NCBI GenBank assembly: GCA_011317545.1
Contig: WUJK01000009.1
Location: 310,001 to 374,000, forward strand
DNA length: 64,000 nt
DNA from: Coniella vitis
Lineage: Eukaryota; Ascomycota; Sordariomycetes; Diaporthales; Schizoparmaceae
Direction: 5' to 3'
Shown here piece by piece: positions 56,578 through 64,000 of this stretch. The translations under genes and the position numbers were made by a program. Position 1 is the stretch's first letter. Each line of letters opens with the position of its first letter. The notes beneath the pieces were generated by a model. That model was not told where the DNA came from. It made no database searches and saw only the letters and a program-made list of their open reading frames with translations.

Positions 56578-59520
56578 CCTGCCCGCCTGCCTGCCTTTGA
56601 TGCTGATGGATTCGGGGAGAGCGAATTGGGCTTGTGCGCCTCGTGGTGCAAGAACAAAAGGTGAGTTTGGCGCGCCGTTTGTTGTTATATCTTTCGCAAA
56701 GGTGACGTCCTGGGGACGGGTGCTAAATTACGTGCCTAACAAGGAACGAATCGGCAGAAAGGGAATATAATATGGGCACAATGGAGACTATGCACCAAGA
56801 ACGGTTTGTTTTCTAGACGGGGTTCAGCGCTCAGATATATATGGGACCGCTACGCTGAGCTCTCCTCCTCTACGGCACACGGTACAACAAAGCTCTCAAA
56901 GGTTAAAAAAAATAGTATTCATCTACTTACGTATGTTGGGGGAATGCTTAGCTAGCTAGCTAGCTAGCCAGCCAACCAGCCAGCCAGCCAGCCAGCCAGC
57001 CAGCGCACGCCCAAGAACTGTGACCGGCCCATTGGACAGGCCGGGAACGCGGTGGTCCACTTGAACGGCCTCGGCATCCAGCCCCCCGGTTCAAGATTAA
57101 AAACAGTCTGGTGGGCTCCCGTCACCTGGCCCGAGTGTTTGTCTGTGTCACGGACAGGCGGGCAAGCAGAACAGAGTCAACCCGATTTGCCAGAGCTAGG
57201 AAGGTGACAGAAGAGAAGCACAGAGGAGACCTTCCTATGAGACCCCTCTGAGACACACCTGGCCGCCAGGACGCCCGAAGGATGCGTCTTTGATCTCTTG
57301 TGCCCCTCGTGTCTGCCATGAGCTTGAAGACGTCTGCTACTGTGTGTGCGATTTTACTGCGCTATGCGTGCTTCCAGCTTGTTCTTCGCCTTCTTCTTCT
57401 TCAACAAGGGTCGCATTTGGCTGGCTCGCTCCGACCCATGTGCCGGAATCATGCATACGACGACGGCAACAAGGGCTGATGTGGCAGAGCCTCATTTCCC
57501 CTGCCGACACACTTACTTGCCTAGGCATCGCAAAAGGCACTGGCACGGAGTGGCAAAACAGACACAGCACCCGGGCTTGGGGGCCTACAGGATGTCCCGT
57601 ATCCCGTTCCCCCGAGGATCCGGCGGAGCAAAGTGTACGCAGTGACTTGGGGGCCGACCGGTCCAACTTTACATGGTAATGTAAAAGAAACATTCGACAA
57701 GTCATGGCAAGCGAGCAAGACTTGCTGATGGGCTCCAAGGATTGTGGCATTTTGGCTTTTGCGCATAGTCTGCCAATTCTTGGACGTGCCGAGGCCCAGA
57801 CGGCCCAGCCGTTCGGCCCCACGCAACCAAACAAGACAAAAGAGGTAGATAAGATGCTTTATCACAGGGGCCGCCGCCCGCTGCCAAGTTTACTTTCTTA
57901 GTCTCAAGAAGACGAGCGCCGTCAGACCACCTGGCCTCGGGAGAGCTTCCATTCTCCTTTCGCTCTGGACCATTCGCTGTGCGAGTGGCATGTTGGAAGG
58001 AAGTCAGAAGTCTCTGGGTTGCAGACTTGGACCCCATTCGACCGTATAGGGTAAGTCAGCCGTCCTCGTGCCGTTGGAATGGATGTTGCCAGGGCCACGG
58101 TCCACTGTGTCGGCAGTGGGGACGCGGTGCCTCGGTTGAAGTTTGACAAGTGACAAGCTGCTGAGCCTTGTGTGAAATCCGCGCTCCCATGTACATAGTA
58201 TATGCGTATGCATACTACTAGTAAATAGTATATTCCACGGCTGACAGATCATCTTCGACCTCTTCCATCACTTCTGCGAGCATTGTCGTGGCGAGTCGGG
58301 ATTGGAAATGCACCGGCAGCATGCTGCTGTCTTTTCCTCGTCGGAATCAAGTGAGTTCGAGTGGGTCAAGAGACACACACAGAGACAGAGAGAGAGATTG
58401 TCAATCAATCTCCCGCTTTATCATTCTTGCTACAGCTGTCAAATCGCTATTTATCGACAAAATATCAAAAGCACGACAATCCGTGGACGGGAAAGCAGTG
58501 CGACGATCCCACGACGATCCCACGGCCGCAGCTGAGGCCTTGCAAGGACTCGAGGGGCAGAGGGGACATGCCCCCAGGACGATTGATGAGCGCTTCTCTA
58601 CGATCTGCTGTGCCAGCATGTAAGCTGCAGTCGGTATATTGATGTTTCGGAGCCTTGGGCATCGCCCGCAGCGTCCATGAAACACAGCACAACAGCCGAC
58701 TCGGGGGAAAGCATACAAATCCCAAGTGCAGTGCAGTGCCATACCAGGTTTTGATCTGCTGTACTACCTGCACACAACACACCATTATGCACCATGAACC
58801 TTGTGGCCACCGTCTTGGCCTTCACCTCATTCATTCCACGAACTGGCAAGGCAAAAAACCCTGAGGCTAAGCCAACCTGGGCAGCCTCGCGTGCAGACTT
58901 TCAAAACGCTCGTCGTCTTGCTGTTTCGTCCCAACCATGACAATGTACAGAAAACCTGAAGTTCTGACGAATCACACCGTATCTAACCATACATCCATTG
59001 ACCCACCTCCAAACATGATTGAACACCACCGTCATAGCACACAGCTTGGCGGAAACTGCCTGTTGGGGCCATCTCTTGCGGTATGGATCTTTTGTCCAAA
59101 CACGTAGAAAAGCAGATGTGACGTAGACGCTGTGTGCTTCTAGGCTCAGGTAATTAATTATACGATGTGTCTGTTATACCATGGTCAATAGTTGAAACAG
59201 CCCGTCATCGCCACAGCTGTGCGCCTATCCTCTTAAAACTGAAGTGCTATAGTGGTCTATAAGACCGAATCTGTGGCTTTTATCCCTGTGGCCCAGCAAA
59301 AGATGGGCCGCTCTACCAATCAGTTGAGTGATCTCTCCTCGATATATCACCGTATCTTGCGGGCACCTCAGCTTCGGCGTTGGTTTCATGCCGATACGTT
59401 CCTTGCGATTCACCAGATACGGCCAGTCTATTCTCACATCTGACCATTATTTATCCATTTTGAATCTCACTGTAATGGTCACATACAGATGAAAAGCACA
59501 CTTGGGTTTCCATCTCGATC
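56578..59520. other. gene-poor 2.9 kb region
   Basis: No coding frame is convincing. It contains the AGCT/AGCC tandem tract (56949-57004) and TACATAGTA at 58192-58200, and should hold the P450 promoter. Confidence 0.4.
56949..57004 (+). repeat. AGCT then AGCC tetranucleotide repeat
   Basis: About five AGCT units pass into about nine AGCC units (one AACC). Confidence 0.9.
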
Positions 59521-60884
59521 ATGCCGACCGTTTCCTACCATGCCCGCCCACCACGCCGCGATGCGTCCTCATGTCCACTTCTCTTCTCCGTCGACTGTGG
59601 AGACGGAACCTGTTGTTCTGATATTGATACCTGCGTGAAGGGCTCGGATGGCGACACACTCTGCGCGAATAGCATCTTTGGAACAGTTGCAGCACTCACG
59701 GTTTCGAAGGCCTCCTCGACAACGTCGTCGCCAGCATCATCTTCTACTTCCTCCTCCTTCACCACCTCGTCTCTTTCACAAACACCCACCAGCAGCGCCT
59801 CTATTACAGAAAGTTCTTCTCTACGTATGTTTTTTTTTTTTTTTGTTTCCTTCTCTTTTTCCTGTCGCTTATCCCAACGTCAAGCAATTATCTATTCTGT
59901 AGTTCCTTCAGGCAGAGTCACTCCACTGGGAATATCTTAAACTGACAAGGAGGACTTGGCCGTGGCCTTCAGGTTCCACATCCCTCACACCGTCGCCGAC
60001 CACAACGCCAACAGATGCATCCCAGGCCAAAGCACAATCAGCTGCAAAGCATCTGCAGTCTGCACAAATAGCTGGGATAGCAGTGGGCGCCGCGCTAGGC
60101 GGTATGATGCTCATTCTCTTGCTCATATCTGTACTTAGTAAGTTCCCATGACCATTGATTGATAGCTGCCAGCTCGTCTGTGGCCATGCAAATACCATGT
60201 CAGCATCAGTTGCCGTTCACTGACACATTATCAACCATTGCTAACGAACCACATCTTGTCCTGTGTCTAGTGTGGTACTGCAGAAGACGACCAGCCAAAG
60301 ACACTGCCGCCTTGGGTAGCTTTAATCCCGCTACAGATAGCGTTGCCAAATCACCCGGGAACGCAACGGGCCAACGATATAATTTCTCATTCTCCTCCTC
60401 CTCCTCCTCCGCTCGGGCGTCCACGACGCAGATCCTCGACATGAATGACCCTGCTGCATGGCGGCAGTTGTACTCGGCTGCTTCCCCGCGGGAGCTCGAC
60501 GGCGCGGGAAAAGTGCTTGCACCGAGGCCCTTTAGCTTTCGCAACGGGGACGACAACGACAACGACGACGACGGCGGCGGCGGCGGCGGCGGCGTCTCGC
60601 GCGTATTATCGCCCAGAGAGGGAGGACAGGGCGAAGGAGCGTGGAGGAGGCGGGTCGATTCCACCGTGAGCGCTATGTCGCCGACGAGTCCACGCGAGTT
60701 CGGTCGAAGGTTCGGCGACCCCCAGGCCGTCTTCTCTTCTCCGACGAGATATGATGGTGAGGGAAGGGGGCCATTTCCGAGGACGGGCGTGCAGCAGGAC
60801 TCTGCGCCAGTGGTGTTGCTTGCTCCCGCGCCTGTGAAGATGAAGAGGAAGCCTGTGCCTGAGGTTGCAGAGCTTCCGGGGTGA
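59521..60884 (+). CDS. Ser/Thr-rich single-pass membrane protein with Cys-rich ectodomain
   Basis: A surface-sensor-like protein; 5' end uncertain. Exons 59521-59824, 59973-60137 and 60271-60884 keep phase and give 360 residues. The ectodomain has a short Cys module (DCGDGTCCSDIDTCVKGSDG) and then a long Ser/Thr stretch suited to O-mannosylation. Helix: IAGIAVGAALGGMMLILLLI, followed by WYCRRRP, a stop-transfer signal. The cytosolic tail is Ser/Pro- and Asp/Gly-rich with SPREL/SPREFG units. The layout matches fungal Mid2/Wsc-type or related TM proteins, but no family is certain. No signal peptide is visible at the ATG at 59521, so an upstream signal-peptide exon has probably been missed. Confidence 0.62.
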
Positions 60885-61361
60885 AGTGTTGGAGCGTGCT
60901 CTTGGAGAGAGGACGGTCATGATATATGAAGTAGCTGCGATGTTTCCTGGCAATGTGCTTGCGATATATGGCACCATGATTCTTGAAAGGGTCATTCATG
61001 TCTTTCAAAACATGACAATAAAAGGGATCTTTGAGTTATGCTGAAACGTAGATGTTATGGATTCGCCATCCAAGTTATATGATCGAAGGGTCTTGATACG
61101 TGAAGGCAGGATAAACTGAAAAGCCGGCGTAGTCCCAGTGCGACTATGCACCATGAGAAAATGGATGTCTATATCGGATGGCAGAAAAGAAACCTTGACT
61201 TCGAATGGAATCAACAACTCCGACAGTGACTTTGTATGCGCCAACAGGCTGCAATGAATCGTTCGACCAGAGTCTCGTTATCTCTCTCTCTCTCTCTCTC
61301 TCATTCTTGATCAATAACCAGCTAGACGATTGAAGTGTCAGGCCCCAAGCGCCCAAGACAA
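60885..61361. other. convergent spacer with (TC)n tract
   Basis: Includes eleven perfect TC units at 61281-61302; otherwise nothing seen. Confidence 0.45.
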
Positions 61362-62673
61362 TTAGATCCTATCCCAGTCCATGATGGCCTTTTCCACCAC
61401 AGGCCTGACCACCTTCCTACCAACATTCGACTTGTTCACCCACACCATCTGCCGGGGCCCCAGCTCATCAGCCCGGTGCCATGGCTCCAGTTCCAGCTCG
61501 TCGCTCTCCTCCAGTGCCCTTTTCACCGCTCGAAAGAGCGAATCAGCCTGTTCCCGGTTGATGGTCACATCATCACGAACAATCAAGGTCAGCTCTCTCA
61601 CCTTTGTCTTCTTCTTTCCCTCGGTCCGGATCTTGTACTTGCTGAGCACAACGCTCAGATCCACGCCGACCTCGGCGGTCCACGCTGCCTCTACAGCAAA
61701 CCAGTGGAACAGCTCCTGGAAGTCCGTCCTTTGTATCTGCTCATCCATCGAGAAGGGCACCGAGGCAAACCCAAGGCTGACGGTCGGTGTCCGTGGCGAA
61801 GGGGTGTCAATGACGTCCCCCTTCCAGTCGCGGCGGAGCAGATCCCGCAGGCCCAAGTCTCCGACGTCCTTCTGCGCCGCCGTGAGCTCGTCGTCGAGTG
61901 TCTTCATGACGCGCTTCAGCTTCTTGTCGGCCCATTTCGTGCTGCGCTTGAGCAGCCTCTTGGCAACAGCCACATCAGCCTCGGTCGTCTTCTTGCCCTC
62001 CAGTGCGCCCGAGTCGATGGCGATGGCGCTCAGCATCAGCTCAATCAGCTCATGCGGCGTGTGATACTCGTCTGGCAGCGCCTCGAGCTCATTGAGCATC
62101 TCCCTCGCAACGAGCGTCGTGCAGCTGGCGGCCTTTTCAAACACGCGCGGCTCGGCATCGGGCGCGCACCCCGTGTCCACGTGGTGGTCAAAGATGCTCA
62201 GCACCCTGGCCCCGTGCCAGTTCCGCTTCGGCGCTGCGTGGTCCACCAGCACAATGCCCTGCAGCTTGGGCGCCAGCGTCTCGGGGTCCTCAGGCAGCTC
62301 GTCCATGGTCAGCAGGTCCTGGTGGCCCGGCGTCATGCGCGAGCGGCGCAGGGCAAGCTTGTTCTCGGGGCGCAGGTCCAGCGCGTGCGTCTGCGTCTGC
62401 AGCAGGGCAATGACCTTGCGCGGCGCCGACGTGTTGGCGGTGCTGTGCTCGAGGTGGTAGGCCCAGGCGAGCGCGGCGGTCATGCTGTCGAGGTCGCCGG
62501 CTTCGTTGCCCTGCACGATGCTCCATTCTGCTTCGCGGCCGGCTTGCCAGTCGATGAGGAAGCGCTTCTTGGTCTCGCGGCTCCATTCGCTGAAGTGGCC
62601 GACGCCGAGGGAGGCGGCGGTGGCGGAGGAGGCGGAGGAGGACAGTGGGATCTGTTGTTGTTGCATATTTTGG

Positions 62674-62708
<35 letters not shown>

Positions 62709-62795
62709 TTGGTTGCCTGCCGGTGGTGGCGGCGGCATGCTTGCTTGTGCCAGCGTCAGCATCAGCGCCAGAACGGTTGTCGTGCTGCCAATCAT
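61362..62795 (-). CDS. ppx1: exopolyphosphatase (PPX1-type, DHH family)
   Basis: Removes phosphate from the ends of inorganic polyphosphate. A single exon of 477 residues starts at ATG 62795. Motifs: GNEAGDLDS (residues 95-104) for metal binding, VLVDHAAPKRN, the DHH triad (203-205) in SIFDHHVDTG, and DSGALEGKKTTEAD, all in the order of yeast Ppx1. The DHHA2 domain follows. The N terminus is odd: a signal-peptide-like MIGSTTTVLALMLTLAQASM, a Pro run, ten consecutive Ala from a GCT repeat and a four-Gln run. Yeast Ppx1 lacks this and is cytosolic or mitochondrial, so a secreted, vacuolar or organellar form is possible here. If translation instead starts within the body, a cytosolic form would result; the next in-frame Met codons are at residues 12, 20 and 44. 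Confidence 0.92.
62675..62707 (+). repeat. (CAG)11 tract inside ppx1
   Basis: Eleven CAG units on the + strand read on the gene strand as GCT codons, giving the ten-Ala run in the exopolyphosphatase. Confidence 0.95.
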
Positions 62796-64000
62796 GGTCG
62801 GGTGCGGTGGGCTCAATGGGCCGCGCACCACACACGGGCTCGGGTTTCTCAATATATCAGTATATTTCGGAACCAATCTGTCGAGGCTCCCAACGCTTTC
62901 TGGCCTGCTCACGCGTTGGTTTTGTTGAGCGATGAACTGGCGAGTGCGGACTTCCGGCTGAGCTGTGCTTTCAGTAGTACTTGTTAGCAAGTATTAATAC
63001 ATCTGATGACATTCTGGCTGGTCTCTTAGCTCTGGCCAAGGCCGCCCCGTTTTCCCGCTCGTCATAGTTGGACATTAGCGTCATCCCGGTGCGTCCCCTC
63101 TCTTTGGTAACTCGTGGTTGTACAAACGTGAGACCGTTTTGGACGCATTCCAAGGTGTGAAGGAATCTTGGAGTCTCAGATCTGGGTGGGTGTGTGTGTG
63201 CCCGGATCTTGTATCAATGGAAAACAATGAATGCAGATAGCCGGTTCCCATTTGTTGCATGGCTGGATATTGATAAGCTTGCCCAAAGTAGTGATCTGAT
63301 CTACTTATGCGGCGTCGGATTTTCAAGACGGTACTTGTGGGCGACGACGACGGCTTGAAGACTTCATTCACAGCGCAAAGTAGTAGATCCTTTTGCACCG
63401 CCAATGTGACAGATGCGTTTCGTGCAAAGAGCATGCTATTCGCTGGAACAATCGATCTCTTGGAACAGCGTGAAGAGTGTTGGAGGGACTCGAGATGACT
63501 CGCAGCACAGATCGACTTGTACATTTCTATTCAGTGTGACCAACTACTTTCGCCTATAATTCTAGATCTACCATTCTTTCCAATACTTGAAGGCACATCT
63601 AAAAGAATAGGATGGTAGTTAGAACCACTGAAACTAAAGAATCACCAACTGACTACCTTGCGGCCTCACACAGTTCGTGGACGGCCCCCAGATAACCTAC
63701 TATAATGAATCTCGCCAAAAGTGCACCCCAAGGACCAGTATCAGTATTCCTTTCTCTTCTGTTGCAAAGGGCTTCCACTATGCATCTTGCCCAAGACAAC
63801 GTGTGACTTCTCAAAGTCCAAGAACATGTGTCGAGACGGACAACATTGGCATTCGGCTGTTGGCACAATGCTTCCACGCATATATTAGCTTCTGGCAACC
63901 CGGGAACTGGTGCCGGACTACGGATTGATACGTCCAACTCATTTGCTTACGCCTCTGCAACGCAGTGGACCTCTTTTGAGGGGCTCTTGGGAGGGGCGGC
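62796..64000. other. right-end region without a supported gene
   Basis: Upstream of ppx1. Frames of up to about 95 codons occur on both strands but show no domain or splice support. A gene continuing past the window edge cannot be ruled out. Confidence 0.35.

Noticed and set aside
61335..62987. 550-codon frame on the plus strand over the exopolyphosphatase gene
   Set aside because: An antisense shadow: low-complexity Gly/Ser/Gln runs and no domain, while the opposite strand carries all DHH motifs.

Overview
The window looks like nuclear DNA of a filamentous ascomycete (Pezizomycotina). Genes are widely spaced, lie on both strands and carry short GT-AG introns of about 50-150 bp. Several products are typical of filamentous fungi: an Arb1-type siRNA chaperone subunit, a CFEM protein, a CYP505-type P450-reductase fusion, a HeLo-like N-terminal domain and cysteine-bearing F-box-like proteins. 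I see no operons, rRNA, convincing tRNA, CRISPR array or virus. The species cannot be told from the sequence alone. Splice models were built by hand from GT/AG sites and reading phase, so each is an inference that transcript data could settle.

Left part (1-20 kb): Arb1-like subunit (266-1953 +), Sna3/Pmp3-type membrane protein with a PPxY tail (4265-5043 -), the splicing helicase Prp22 (6048-9695 +, intronless, with a long A/G homopolymer just downstream), an MFS transporter (10117-12002 -), a GPI-type CFEM protein (13525-14118 +), a non-autonomous terminal-inverted-repeat element (14729-15317), an NmrA-like Rossmann protein (16127-17122 +) and a small membrane protein (18481-19663 -).

Middle part (20-42 kb): a gene-poor stretch of 3.6 kb, then a HeLo-like domain joined to a retropepsin-like domain lacking its catalytic triplet (23245-24887 +), a TRAPPC12-type protein (25210-26842 +), a small cysteine-rich-tail protein (27103-27417 -), an F-box-like protein (28612-30528 +), a multi-pass membrane protein with an 11-nt micro-exon (30656-31948 -), a truncated FAD-monooxygenase relic (34138-34347 +), an RRM-like protein (34751-36115 -), an 801-residue low-complexity nuclear-type protein (37760-40165 +) and the GINS subunit Psf2 (40450-41414 -).

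Right part (42-64 kb): a large AAA ATPase (42072-45433 -), a weak small-gene candidate (47051-47442 -), a GNAT acetyltransferase (47765-48487 -), a basic coiled-coil protein (49498-50109 -), an HSL-type esterase (50566-51642 -), a DUF4267-like membrane protein (52326-52721 +), the CYP505-type fusion enzyme (53069-56577 -), a Ser/Thr-rich single-pass membrane protein (59521-60884 +) and a DHH exopolyphosphatase with a signal-like N terminus (61362-62795 -).

The genes do not form an evident pathway. They are mainly housekeeping functions (splicing, replication, trafficking, RNA silencing) mixed with accessory and surface genes. The observations most worth following are the HeLo-like/pseudo-retropepsin fusion, a 9-mer (TACATAGTA or its complement) that recurs at least ten times and only in gene-free stretches, the inverted-repeat element, and several micro-exons.
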